Shown in pieces: positions 1-8,101 of a stretch of 15,070 nucleotides of DNA. The position numbers were made by a program, and so were the translations under genes. The notes under the pieces were generated by a model. That model saw nothing but the letters and a program-made list of their open reading frames with translations. It was not told the DNA's origin and made no database searches. Numbering within the stretch: the first letter of the stretch is position 1; each line of letters begins with the position of its first letter. Source of the stretch: JAKLHL01 sp964411885 (lineage in GTDB: Bacteria > Bdellovibrionota > JAFGOL01); contig CAYPMK010000033.1 in NCBI GenBank assembly GCA_964411885.1, positions 1 to 15,070 of the forward strand, read 5' to 3'.

Positions 1-231
1 TTACTGATTAGTAGTTTTACTTCCCTTTTTATAGAACGGCCCAGAAAATATATCAAAGCCTCCGTAAGTCGGCATGTAAGGTTTTAACAAACATTCCTTT
101 GATTCCTGTATAACGAAGGGGTCCATTTTGTATCCTACAAATTTATCACTAAAATCACTTTGAACTACATCTTGTGCAAACAAAGCCCCCCCACCAAAAA
201 CTAGCCCTACTATAATTAATACTCTAAGCAT
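1..231 (-). CDS. Small secreted protein of unknown function
   Basis: I do not recognise this 76-residue protein. It has a clear signal peptide (MLRVLIIVGLVFGGGALFA, predicted cleavage A|Q at 19/20) and a mature part of about 57 residues that is rich in Phe, Tyr, Gly and Lys, with a single Cys at 47 (QESKECLLKPYMPTYGGF). No TM helix or lipobox is present after the signal. The start at 231 is preferred over 312 because of the AGGAGG 4 nt upstream and because it gives a proper signal sequence; the longer frame would read back into the RHS gene. The gap to the RHS stop is 8 nt. It could be a partner or chaperone of the RHS protein or a minor envelope protein; nothing in the sequence decides this. 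The stop is at the very edge of the window. Confidence 0.72.
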   Translation of the reverse strand: MLRVLIIVGLVFGGGALFAQDVVQSDFSDKFVGYKMDPFVIQESKECLLKPYMPTYGGFDIFSGPFYKKGSKTTNQ

Positions 232-235
232 AAAG

Positions 236-241
236 CCTCCT
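236..241 (-). promoter_or_regulatory. Ribosome-binding site that sets the start of the small secreted protein
   Basis: A perfect AGGAGG on the minus strand sits 4 nt before ATG 231 and overlaps the RHS stop codon, so the gene is probably translated after RHS on the same message. Confidence 0.8.
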
Positions 242-1856
242 AAGTAAGATCTATCAAGGAGTAAACCATCACGGTGTCTAAGTAGTCCTGATACACTCTT
301 CGGATTTCCCATACTTTTTCTGAAACATTCCCTTTTGCTGTTACTTCTGGCTCATCAGAACCATATCTATAATTAAGCACCAAAGAACCATATTTCGAAA
401 CAAGCTCACTGAGCCTTCCTTTTTGATCATATTTAAGGCTGAAAACATTTCCCCTATTATCTGATATCTTTGAGAGGTTCCCGTTGCCATCATAGGACAT
501 TTGGAAAGAAACCTTTGCCGTCTTTGCAACAACAAGTTGATCTAATTCATTATAGTCAAACCTGTATGCTGTACCATTATTAAGTACATAAGAAACTCTG
601 TCCTTATTATCGTAACCAACCTCTATTATCCTTCCTTCTGGGAAAACTTTCTTGCTTAAAAGTCCTTTAGAATTATATTCAAATCTAGTTATAACCCCGT
701 CGTCATCTATCATTAATGGTGTACCACAACACATAGTATATACCGTGGTCTTTTGTTTTCCGTTAGAAGCTGTTTCCCTCACCTTGTAATCATAAAAAGA
801 CCCATCTGGACGCGGTCTTTTCCAGAATTCGTATTTCTCTGAATAGACCTCTTTACCGAATTTTTTTATTAAACTCACAGCTGAATAATTTTGGTTCTTC
901 TCTTTATCCTCTGAATATTCAACAAATGTTTCCCAACCATCCTCTGTTTTTTGATATACAGCTCTCCCTGTACTACCTTCATAGCGTACTATTATTCTAG
1001 ATGATTTTCCTGTCTTAGATGGAAGACCAACCTCTACAAGTTTGTGATAATTGTTGTACTTATAGGTATATGTTTGTCCCGCAGTATCTTTTGATTCAAT
1101 AAGATCACCCTTGTTATCATATTTATATTCTGCAACTTTGTTGTTAAACAAAACTATCTTTTGTAAAAGACCATCATTAGAAAAATAGAATTTCATCCAA
1201 CGTCCCAATTGATCTTTTATAGTATCAATATTGCCTCTCTGATTATAGGAATATACAAAATAACGACCAGACTTCATTTTTTGTCTTATCATTTTGCCTG
1301 TATTGTCAAAATAATCAGCATTACCGTCTACCTTTAATCTTATATAACCACCCTTGACCTTCTTTATTTTTTCTCCAACTCTTTCTATGCACTCCATCTC
1401 TGTTCCTTCTTGGTGAACATACCCATCTAAAGCATTCTTGTTAGCAAGTTCAAAAACAAAATCTGTATTAGACAACAAGTTCTCCTTTATTTTTTCAGAG
1501 TAAGCAGCATCCATTCCTTTTGAAGGGATAGCTTTTACAAGTTTATCGACTACAGATGCTATGGTATCTTTTTTCTTATCTATAAAATGGCTCTTACCAC
1601 CACCAGATAGTTCTTCTATCATTATCATACCATTTATTGAGACTAACCTTGGTGTTAGAATAGTTCCCCATCCATAACCGAACATCCCTTTATCGCTACC
1701 AATACTGTTGTAAAAACGTACTAGTTCTAATCCATTACCTTCATTAGCATCATAAAACCTCATAAAGAAGTTCCCATTCTTTATCCATATAGAAGCACTA
1801 ACACTTGCAGAACAAAGTATTAAAATAGAGATAAGCAAAGATCTTATTTTTTTCAT
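240..1856 (-). CDS. Secreted RHS/YD-repeat protein, short and without a toxin tail
   Basis: 538 residues with a cleavable signal peptide (MKKIRSLLISILILCSASVSA, cut after about residue 21; LILC is a poor lipobox). Next comes the region that opens many RHS proteins (VRFYNSIGSDKGMFGYGWG, about 46-64). A less recognisable stretch follows, then two blocks of YD repeats at about 180-280 and 390-500, for example YSYNQRGNIDTIKDQLGRW, YKYDNKGDLIESKDTAGQTY, FEYNSKGLLSKKVFPEGR and LKYDQKGRLSELVSKYGS. Typical RHS effectors exceed 1000 residues and have a conserved core motif plus a variable toxin. Here the protein simply ends after WEIRRVYQDYLDTVMVYSLIDLT. It is 25 nt after tadB and the last large gene of the run. 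It may be a surface protein exported or displayed with the pilus; this is inference from position. Confidence 0.85.
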   Translation of the reverse strand: MKKIRSLLISILILCSASVSASIWIKNGNFFMRFYDANEGNGLELVRFYNSIGSDKGMFGYGWGTILTPRLVSINGMIMIEELSGGGKSHFIDKKKDTIASVVDKLVKAIPSKGMDAAYSEKIKENLLSNTDFVFELANKNALDGYVHQEGTEMECIERVGEKIKKVKGGYIRLKVDGNADYFDNTGKMIRQKMKSGRYFVYSYNQRGNIDTIKDQLGRWMKFYFSNDGLLQKIVLFNNKVAEYKYDNKGDLIESKDTAGQTYTYKYNNYHKLVEVGLPSKTGKSSRIIVRYEGSTGRAVYQKTEDGWETFVEYSEDKEKNQNYSAVSLIKKFGKEVYSEKYEFWKRPRPDGSFYDYKVRETASNGKQKTTVYTMCCGTPLMIDDDGVITRFEYNSKGLLSKKVFPEGRIIEVGYDNKDRVSYVLNNGTAYRFDYNELDQLVVAKTAKVSFQMSYDGNGNLSKISDNRGNVFSLKYDQKGRLSELVSKYGSLVLNYRYGSDEPEVTAKGNVSEKVWEIRRVYQDYLDTVMVYSLIDLT

Positions 1857-1864
1857 TTTATTCA

Positions 1865-1870
1865 CTCCCT
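1865..1870 (-). promoter_or_regulatory. Ribosome-binding site that sets the RHS gene start
   Basis: AGGGAG on the minus strand lies 8 nt before ATG 1856. The upstream in-frame GTG at 1865 overlaps this site, so it is unlikely to be the start. Confidence 0.75.
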
Positions 1871-1881
1871 TTATTTAAACA

Positions 1882-2775
1882 TCAAACTTTAATGGTAACT
1901 ATTTTCTTTATCATATAACCACCAGTTACCTGCATACCGAACATAACTGTAAGCATAACATATCCTAACGGGGTCGTAAAAAGCAGGCTTGTTTGTGCAG
2001 GGTTTGAATAATATTGAACTCCAAGCAAAGCAAAAGGAACTATAGTTATAACAAGAGCTTGGAATAAGCCCTGCGCCGTTAATGCTTTAACCTTTGCAGA
2101 AAATTTTACTCTTTCCCTTATAGTGTGAACAATAGTATCAAAAGTTTCTGGAAGGTTACCACCTGTTTCCCTTAATATCAGTATAGCTGTAGCGAACATA
2201 TCAAGATCCTCTATATCCAGCCTCTTTGAGAGGTTAACAAAAGCTTCATCTATTGGAACACCCACTCTGTTCTGTGCTAACAGCAAGGTGAATTCTTGTT
2301 TTATTGGATTTGGCATTTCGTCTACAACAAGTTGAACAGATTGTATAAGGTTAAGACCACTTCTTAATCCATTAGACATAAGCGTTAAACCATCCACCAT
2401 CTGCAAATTAAATCTGTATGCTCTTTTATTTTTTATATAGTTTATTATCGGGGCTGGCAACCTAGATATCATAAAACCTGTACCAAGACCAAAAATTATC
2501 CCGGCAATATAATTTGGAAGAAAAAGAATGAACATTACAAAACCCATTCCAAGAGTACCAGCATACATAAGTATTACTGCTGTTCTTTTATTTATCTCTA
2601 TAAAAACAGAATCGAGTTCTCTAACCAACCATTCTGCTCTTTCGTCGAATTTTTCATCAAGATAACGTATGCCCTTCTTTGAATTTATAAGTACAACAAC
2701 GAATATTATAACGCCAACAACTACGATCATGCCTATCTTATATATGCCAAGCATACTTTCTTGATACACGGCCAT
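1882..2775 (-). CDS. tadB: TadB-like inner-membrane platform protein (T2SSF domain)
   Basis: Inner-membrane platform partner of TadC and the motor ATPase, 297 residues. TM helices lie at about 12-30, 66-86 and 88-104, with a further pair at the C-terminus (236-252, 268-288). The T2SSF domain at about 122-255 shows the TadB pattern: MVDGLTLMSNGLRSGLNLIQ, LDIEDLDMFATAILI, ETGGNLPETFDTIVHTIRER and KALTAQGLFQALVITIVPF. I chose ATG 2775 as start because it overlaps the preceding stop as TGATG, typical of coupled translation; an adjacent GTG at 2778 would add one residue. A space of 25 nt separates it from the RHS gene. Confidence 0.93.
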   Translation of the reverse strand: MAVYQESMLGIYKIGMIVVVGVIIFVVVLINSKKGIRYLDEKFDERAEWLVRELDSVFIEINKRTAVILMYAGTLGMGFVMFILFLPNYIAGIIFGLGTGFMISRLPAPIINYIKNKRAYRFNLQMVDGLTLMSNGLRSGLNLIQSVQLVVDEMPNPIKQEFTLLLAQNRVGVPIDEAFVNLSKRLDIEDLDMFATAILILRETGGNLPETFDTIVHTIRERVKFSAKVKALTAQGLFQALVITIVPFALLGVQYYSNPAQTSLLFTTPLGYVMLTVMFGMQVTGGYMIKKIVTIKV

Positions 2776-4934
2776 CACCCCACACTAAACAGACCCTTCG
2801 GTATCGATATACCTCTAGATTCAAGGGTCTCTATGAATTTTGGTATATAACCAGTAGCAACAAACTTTCCTATAACCTTTCCTTTTTCGTCTACACCAGA
2901 TTGTTTGAACAAGAATACATCATTAAGAACAACCTCATCACCCCTAATACCAGCAACCTCTGTAATATGAGTTATCTTTCTAGACCCATCACTAAGCCTT
3001 GTTTGTTGCACGACTATATTTATAGCAGAAGCTATTTGCTCCCTTATTGCCTTAGCTGGCAAGTCCATTCCTGCCATCATAACCAGTGTTTCAAGCCTTC
3101 TTAAACAATCTGTAGGATTGTTGGAGTGTATCGTAGTTAAAGATCCATCATGACCAGTGTTCATAGCCTGTAACATATCAAGTGCTTCTCCAGATCTACA
3201 TTCTCCAACTATTATTCTGTCTGGCCTCATTCTTAACGTACACTTAACAAGGTCCCTTATAGAAACTTCTCCTTCACCCTCTATGTTAGCTGGTCTTGCC
3301 TCTAGCCTAACAGTGTGGTCTTGCTGAAGTTTTAATTCTGCAGAATCTTCTACTGTTATTATCCTTTCATTATTAGGTATCATTCCAGACAATATGTTTA
3401 GCAAGGTTGTTTTACCAGAACCAGTACCTCCAGATATCAGTGTATTGAGTCTACTTTCTATTACAGCCTTAAGGAATTCAGATATATCCTTGGTCAAAGA
3501 ACCAAATCTTATTAGGTCATCCATGCCAAGTTTTTCTTTCTTGAACTTTCTTATGGTAAGCGTTGGACCATCTATAGCGAGTGGAGGGATTATAGCGTGC
3601 ACTCTGGATCCGTCGGCAAGTCTTGCATCAACATAAGGAGATTTTTCGTCTATTCTTCTGCCTATTGGTGCAAGTATCCTTTCTATAACACCCATCAACT
3701 GTTGAGAACCTGTAAAGGTATATGGAGAAAGTTGTACTTTACCATTTTTTTCTATATAGATGATGTCTGGACCATTCACCATTATTTCTGATACAGATTC
3801 ATCTGCCAAAAGATCCTCTAACGGACCAAGAGCTAACGCCTCGTCTAAAATAGATTTAATTAATTGTGCTCTGTCTTCTCTGGTCTTTAAGAAATTAAGG
3901 TCCTCTTTTTCTAAAAGACTTATAACAGTTCTTTTTGTTTTCTCATAAAGGATGGTGAATTTATTTGGATCATCTTTTGATTCAAGGTCTAGTTTTTTCA
4001 GATCCATATTATCGATAAGAGCTCTATGTATCTTTCTCTTTAATCTTACATGCTCACTAACTATACCAGCTTTTCTTTGCTTTATACTAAGACCATCTGT
4101 AACGACTGGAGTTTGCCCTACGTTCTTTGATATAAGTGCATCATCACGACGTGGTTTGTTTATACCATAAAGAGAATCAAGAATACCTCTTTCTTGAAGC
4201 ACTCTTGCAATTTGAAAGATATTCCTTGCCACCAAACTTTTAGGTGCAGACAAAAGCGCTGGTTTGCCTTTGGTTATGGATGTAATACAAGTATCTGCAT
4301 CCTCGTGCACAGCCCCTAATATTTGTATCCCAAGGTTTGATTGTATTATTTGTGGTGTTATTGGACTGGCCGGATTATATCTGTTCACTATTACTCTCAT
4401 AACATCTGGATGGAACATCAAACCATTAAGGTCTTCTATTATCCTCTTGCTATGCTTTAAAACTATTATCTCTGGGTTTGTAACAACAAGGATTATGGTA
4501 GACATTTCTAACACAGCAAGCACTTGTTCTGTAAGTCTACTTCCACAATCAACAACTGTGTATGTGTAATTAGAAAGTATTGTTTCCATAACACGTCTTA
4601 CGTCTACAGAGCCGACAGAACCGTAATCTGATATTTTTTCCACGAACGGTAATACAGAGATACCAGCAGGGTGATTAGTAATGAACTCCCTGAGTATAGC
4701 TGGTGTTATTCTTCCTGAAACTTTTGTTACATCATAAAGACTTCTTTTTGATTTTACACCAAGGATAACACTGTCGTCTCCACAGGTGTCAGGATCAGCG
4801 TCTATTAATAGAACTGGTTTTTTTGTGTCGAGAGCAAAAGAAAGTGCAAGGTTGGCACTTATAAGACTTTTACCTACGCCGCCCTTTCCACCCACGACAG
4901 CTATTAAATATGATCTATTAACGCCTTCTGGCAT
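2775..4934 (-). CDS. cpaF: Fused MinD/CpaE-like ATPase and CpaF/TadA motor ATPase
   Basis: One 719-residue polypeptide with two ATPases. Residues about 1-255 are a ParA/MinD-type domain with an intact deviant Walker A (GGKGGVGKS, 15-23, signature K17), LLIDADPDT (42-50) and VVDCGSRL (127-134). CpaE/TadZ usually fills this localisation role as a separate protein. Residues about 290-719 are the CpaF/TadA secretion motor: PLEDLLADESVSEIMVNGPD (371-390), Walker A GGTGSGKT (502-509), acidic box TVEDSAEL (527-534), Walker B RPDRIIVGECRSGEA (570-584) and His box TTIHSNN (600-606). Both active sites look complete. The start ATG at 4934 has AAGGAG at 4 nt. The stop overlaps the tadB start (TGATG). The receiver-like domain found ahead of the ATPase in classical CpaE is absent. 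Confidence 0.95.
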   Translation of the reverse strand: MPEGVNRSYLIAVVGGKGGVGKSLISANLALSFALDTKKPVLLIDADPDTCGDDSVILGVKSKRSLYDVTKVSGRITPAILREFITNHPAGISVLPFVEKISDYGSVGSVDVRRVMETILSNYTYTVVDCGSRLTEQVLAVLEMSTIILVVTNPEIIVLKHSKRIIEDLNGLMFHPDVMRVIVNRYNPASPITPQIIQSNLGIQILGAVHEDADTCITSITKGKPALLSAPKSLVARNIFQIARVLQERGILDSLYGINKPRRDDALISKNVGQTPVVTDGLSIKQRKAGIVSEHVRLKRKIHRALIDNMDLKKLDLESKDDPNKFTILYEKTKRTVISLLEKEDLNFLKTREDRAQLIKSILDEALALGPLEDLLADESVSEIMVNGPDIIYIEKNGKVQLSPYTFTGSQQLMGVIERILAPIGRRIDEKSPYVDARLADGSRVHAIIPPLAIDGPTLTIRKFKKEKLGMDDLIRFGSLTKDISEFLKAVIESRLNTLISGGTGSGKTTLLNILSGMIPNNERIITVEDSAELKLQQDHTVRLEARPANIEGEGEVSIRDLVKCTLRMRPDRIIVGECRSGEALDMLQAMNTGHDGSLTTIHSNNPTDCLRRLETLVMMAGMDLPAKAIREQIASAINIVVQQTRLSDGSRKITHITEVAGIRGDEVVLNDVFLFKQSGVDEKGKVIGKFVATGYIPKFIETLESRGISIPKGLFSVG

Positions 4935-4946
4935 AAAACTCCTTTT

Positions 4947-6524
4947 TTATTTAACGTTAAACGCTTCTTTAGCTTTTTTGCTTGCTTCAGCGGCAGAGAC
5001 CACTATCTCTGGAGTAACGAACATGACAAATTGGGTCTTATTCCTCTGAAAACTCTTAGACCTTGTAAGGTCTATTATTACATTTTTTTCATCAGAGCCT
5101 TCTTTAAACCCTTTATAACCAGTATTCTGTACTATACCACCTATAGCGGCAGTATCCCCAGACTTCAGATTTATATAAGTAGACATATTGTTACTCGTTG
5201 TAATAGGAAGACCATTCGCTGACATAGAAACAAGTTGAGACACTTCTACTTCAACAGGAGCAAGACTAATATCCTGAGAACTATCTACAAGCCCCATTAT
5301 TTTTGGTGTCAGCTTAACCTGTATACCGACCTTAAAAGTTTTAGTCTGTATCTGATCTGCAGTAGTTATTATATATGGATACTCTGTTGTTTTATTTATA
5401 GCACCACTAGCTTCATTCTCTATGGTTATTGCAGAAGTTTGTATTACTCTACCTCTTTTTGTATCTACTGCATTTTTTAGTTTTGGGATGAAGTTTTGGA
5501 TTATACCTGTAATTGTAGTAGCTAATGGTTCAATGGCATTACCTTTGTCATCTGTTTTTTTGCTAGACCAAGTCATTGTAGCATTAGAAGCACTGGTATC
5601 AATAGTTGGCGACCACGAAAAACCAAAGTTGTCTTCAAATCCTTTGGTTATCTCAACAAAATATACAACTATTTTTATCAACTTCTTTGGTTTTTCTATT
5701 GCTTGTTTTATTTTCAAGAAATCATAGTTTATTAGGGACTCATCAGTGTTGGGCTCTTTAAGTTCTCCTCCTGCTCCCTGTAATTTAACAAATGGCTCAA
5801 AAAAGTATTTTGGAAGATATGCTGTTGCTTTATCAACAACATATTTAAGCTGAACATTATCGTCTACTATGCCTTTAAGAAAGAATTTCTCGTTAACCAC
5901 TTCTACGTGTACATCTGGAAGCCCTATCTCTTTTTCCATTTTTTCTGCAACTACTTTGAACAACGTCGGACTAAGCTTATATTGAACTTTAAATACTGGT
6001 TCAAAACCAGATATTACCTGATTTATCCTTGCTATATCGTCAGGAAGTAATATTTCTCCATCAAGGACTATCTTATCCTCACGGATATACATTTTAAGTC
6101 CTTCTACGTTCTTTAGCTCTTTTTTAAGAAATCCAAGTATCCTTTTAATGTTATAGTCAGTTACAGTAACGTTATAAACTATCTTTAATACATCATTTTC
6201 GTCATAGACCCAAAGGTCCGTTGATGCAAATTTTCTTGAAGTAGCTCCTCTAAAAACCAACCTGTCTTTTGCTAGATTAGGAAAATCTTTTTTCTTCTCT
6301 AAGGTAACAGAAAAAACACTAGTATCAGAGGGTCCCCATGTTTTGCCCACGGGAAAATCAAGATACACCTCTTTTCTTATTCCTTTTACTACGTTGATGT
6401 CTATGTATTTAACACCGGGTTTTTTCTTTATCTTCTTTTTTGCGTCAAGCTCTGTAGTAATAAAGATATTGCTTACAAGCAATATTACAAGGCCAGATAA
6501 AAATATTAATTTTTTATTTATCAA
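4947..6524 (-). CDS. cpaC: CpaC/RcpA outer-membrane secretin
   Basis: Outer-membrane secretin forming the pilus exit channel, 525 residues. An N-terminal hydrophobic export signal (5-22) is followed by a basic patch (KKKIKKK). A pilus-assembly N-domain occupies about 38-122. BON-like domains lie at about 125-245. The secretin core is at about 280-510, with IVVYFVEITKGFEDNFGFSW, the beta-lip region IQTSAITIENEASGAINKTT, VKLTPKIM, INLKSGDTAAIGGIVQN and QFVMFVTPEIVV. These last two motifs are hallmarks of CpaC-type secretins. The start is TTG at 6524, supported by GAGAGG (6534-6539) at 9 nt; no in-frame ATG is well placed. It overlaps cpaB and is followed 12 nt later by the ATPase fusion gene. 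The presence of a secretin implies a two-membrane cell envelope. Confidence 0.94.
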   Translation of the reverse strand: MINKKLIFLSGLVILLVSNIFITTELDAKKKIKKKPGVKYIDINVVKGIRKEVYLDFPVGKTWGPSDTSVFSVTLEKKKDFPNLAKDRLVFRGATSRKFASTDLWVYDENDVLKIVYNVTVTDYNIKRILGFLKKELKNVEGLKMYIREDKIVLDGEILLPDDIARINQVISGFEPVFKVQYKLSPTLFKVVAEKMEKEIGLPDVHVEVVNEKFFLKGIVDDNVQLKYVVDKATAYLPKYFFEPFVKLQGAGGELKEPNTDESLINYDFLKIKQAIEKPKKLIKIVVYFVEITKGFEDNFGFSWSPTIDTSASNATMTWSSKKTDDKGNAIEPLATTITGIIQNFIPKLKNAVDTKRGRVIQTSAITIENEASGAINKTTEYPYIITTADQIQTKTFKVGIQVKLTPKIMGLVDSSQDISLAPVEVEVSQLVSMSANGLPITTSNNMSTYINLKSGDTAAIGGIVQNTGYKGFKEGSDEKNVIIDLTRSKSFQRNKTQFVMFVTPEIVVSAAEASKKAKEAFNVK

Positions 6525-7287
6525 TGCCCAAAACCTCTCTGTCTGTAGTTGGCAATATTATTTCATTACTTCTGTCGTCTGTATTTCTTAATGTATAGTA
6601 AAGTTGTGCACCAGAAAGCGCGGCAATTTTTTGTGCTTCTTTGGGCGTCACCTCTATAGTGAGTTCGTTGAACTGTGAATTACTTTCGTCACCTCTTTTG
6701 GGTTGTATGCACCCAAAATCAACACCGGCATCACTTGGTTGGAATTTTGGTATTTGACTATAAACATCTGCGCCAACAGAAAGAACAAACACATCCTGCA
6801 GAACTGTTGTAACTTTGTTAACGTTTTGATTATTCTCTGGAACATTTTGTACAGCCATAATATCTATTCTATCACCGGGCTTAATAAGGTTTGAAACACT
6901 ATTACCACTACTTGCTCTTATCGCTATAGCTCTTTTACCCTTTGATATCATAGGCGCAAGACCGGTCTTTCCACCAAGGAACATTAATTTATTAGTACTA
7001 ATTACTTCACCCTTAGCTATTGGTATTGCCGCAACGGTGTCTCTTACGTCCTTTACATCACCTATATAATTAGGCTGAAGGAATTTTTTTGGTATTTTTA
7101 TTTTCTCGACTAAATTCTCTTCTACAGCCTTATATTGTTCTATGTCTTTACTAGCAACAAGCACTTCCATATAAACACCTAGATCTTTTTCAAGCTCGGC
7201 TTCTTTCTTTTGTATATAGGTCATCATTAACAATATAGCAAAAGCTGTTAGTACCAGTGATATTATCAGTGTTTTAGTATTACCCAT
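6514..7287 (-). CDS. cpaB: CpaB/RcpC Tad pilus assembly protein (SAF domain)
   Basis: Periplasmic assembly factor of the Tad system, thought to work with the secretin, 257 residues. An uncleaved signal anchor lies at 5-25. An SAF-type domain follows at about 42-105 (VLVASKDIEQYKAVEENLV, IPIAKGEVI), then the RcpC/CpaB domain at about 115-235 with the typical GKRAIAIRA, NLIKPGDRIDIMAV and VTPKEAQKIAAL. The start ATG has a strong Shine-Dalgarno (AGGGGG, 4 nt spacing). A single Cys (193) lies in an insertion that may be exposed. The end overlaps cpaC by 11 nt, the usual order cpaB-cpaC. Confidence 0.93.
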   Translation of the reverse strand: MGNTKTLIISLVLTAFAILLMMTYIQKKEAELEKDLGVYMEVLVASKDIEQYKAVEENLVEKIKIPKKFLQPNYIGDVKDVRDTVAAIPIAKGEVISTNKLMFLGGKTGLAPMISKGKRAIAIRASSGNSVSNLIKPGDRIDIMAVQNVPENNQNVNKVTTVLQDVFVLSVGADVYSQIPKFQPSDAGVDFGCIQPKRGDESNSQFNELTIEVTPKEAQKIAALSGAQLYYTLRNTDDRSNEIILPTTDREVLGIDK

Positions 7288-7305
7288 AAATCCCCCTACT
7301 ACTTT

Positions 7306-7551
7306 TTACCGCATGTATCNNNNNNNNNNNNNNNNNNNNNNNNNNNNNNNNNNNNNNNNNNNNNNNNNNNNNNNNNNNNNNNNNNNNNNNNNNNNNNNNN
7401 NNNNNNNNNNNNNNNNNNNATATTTTTGTGAAACGATGTTTTTGTTTATCAATACATAAGCCTGATATGCCAGCATAATAATAGCTACCATAAATGGTAA
7501 TAGGAACAATGTCTCTATAAGGGCTTGACCTTTTTTATTTCTAACAGCCAT
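7306..7551 (-). CDS. TadE-like pseudopilin interrupted by a sequence gap
   Basis: The visible N-terminal 44 residues begin MAVRNKKGQALIETLFLLPF and run through one TM helix to NIVSQKY at the gap edge. Leader, Gly, Q+1 and Glu+5 match a class III prepilin; position +6 is Thr, not Tyr or Phe. The start at 7551 is chosen over a more distal in-frame codon at 7641, because 7551 gives a proper prepilin leader and lies downstream of AGAGGT. The C-terminus is unknown. If the 100 N are taken literally, the frame ends YMR then stop at 7306. In another frame the bases after the gap read DTCGKK then stop at 7299, also a plausible tail. The next gene, cpaB, starts shortly after. Confidence 0.75.
   Translation of the reverse strand: MAVRNKKGQALIETLFLLPFMVAIIMLAYQAYVLINKNIVSQKYXXXXXXXXXXXXXXXXXXXXXXXXXXXXXXXXXXYMR
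7320..7419. other. Scaffold gap (100 N)
   Basis: A run of exactly 100 N inside the last pseudopilin gene. The round number, identical in all three gaps, means a placeholder of unknown real length. Reading frame across it cannot be trusted. Confidence 0.97.
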
Positions 7552-8101
7552 TATCAATATACACCTCTGTTCCAGAATTACCTTCACTAACACAATTACT
7601 CCACGTCTTATCAAGACCAAGGGCACATTTACAATGGTCATCAGATATCTCGCTTCCTGTCATTGACTCCATTGTAACAGTTAAAGGTCCTGTTGATTTA
7701 CTAGTAATTAGTGACGGTAGTATCATTGGTGCTTTTACAGAACAAGCAACGCCAACGTTAGAGACAACATTATAATTAACTCCTCCAGTACCATACTGAA
7801 GTATGCCCCTAAACCCTTGTGATGAATCAAGATTACAATCAAGTCTTCCTGTTATAAGAGTAGCACCATAATGAGAGTCTGTTGTATTAAATTTTGTTAA
7901 TAGATTATCTGCGTCCTGTTTTTTTTCACTATATTTTACTGAGGCTGACGTAATAGTTCTACCAAGCATATATTGAACATAAGATTTATATTCCAAAGAG
8001 GCTAGTGAATAGCAAAAATAGAAGATATATATTATAACGCTGATACAAAGAACGAACATCATGATGAACTCCACGGCAACTTGTCCTTTCTTATGTTTCA
8101 A
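7541..8101 (-). CDS. TadE/TadF-like pseudopilin, cysteine-rich
   Basis: A pseudopilin with leader KHKKG and the core QVAVEFIMMFVLCISVIIYIF: predicted cleavage G|Q, Glu at +5, Phe at +6, one TM helix to about residue 32. I place the start at TTG 8101, because this forms a TTGA overlap with the previous stop and gives a leader like those of its siblings. TTG at 8113 is the alternative and adds four residues. The product is 186 residues. The exported domain has six Cys (89, 120, 157, 159, 170, 186, the last being the C-terminal residue), enough for three disulfides. It resembles TadE/TadF/TadG-type minor pilins in length. It overlaps the following gene by 11 nt. Confidence 0.85.
   Translation of the reverse strand: MKHKKGQVAVEFIMMFVLCISVIIYIFYFCYSLASLEYKSYVQYMLGRTITSASVKYSEKKQDADNLLTKFNTTDSHYGATLITGRLDCNLDSSQGFRGILQYGTGGVNYNVVSNVGVACSVKAPMILPSLITSKSTGPLTVTMESMTGSEISDDHCKCALGLDKTWSNCVSEGNSGTEVYIDNGC

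Noticed and set aside
232..312. Longer start at 312 for the terminal small protein
   Set aside because: It would overlap the RHS coding region by 73 nt and bury the signal peptide; ATG 231 has AGGAGG at 4 nt.
341..535. Minus-strand 64-codon frame inside the RHS gene
   Set aside because: Out-of-frame shadow of YD-repeat coding sequence.
240..1856. RHS gene plus small downstream gene as a toxin-immunity pair
   Set aside because: No toxin domain follows the repeats, and the small protein has a signal peptide, whereas most immunity proteins to RHS toxins act where the toxin does and are not a fixed secreted type; evidence is too thin.
2901..5727. Many plus-strand open frames of 60-100 codons opposite the ATPase and secretin genes
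   Set aside because: They lie antisense to strongly conserved proteins, have no recognisable motifs, and are expected by chance opposite long coding frames.
6654..6845. Minus-strand 63-codon frame inside cpaB
   Set aside because: Out-of-frame shadow of a well-recognised SAF/RcpC protein.
7552..7641. Upstream extension of the gap-interrupted pseudopilin to 7641
   Set aside because: It would put about 30 residues before a normal prepilin leader and overlap the previous gene by about 100 nt.
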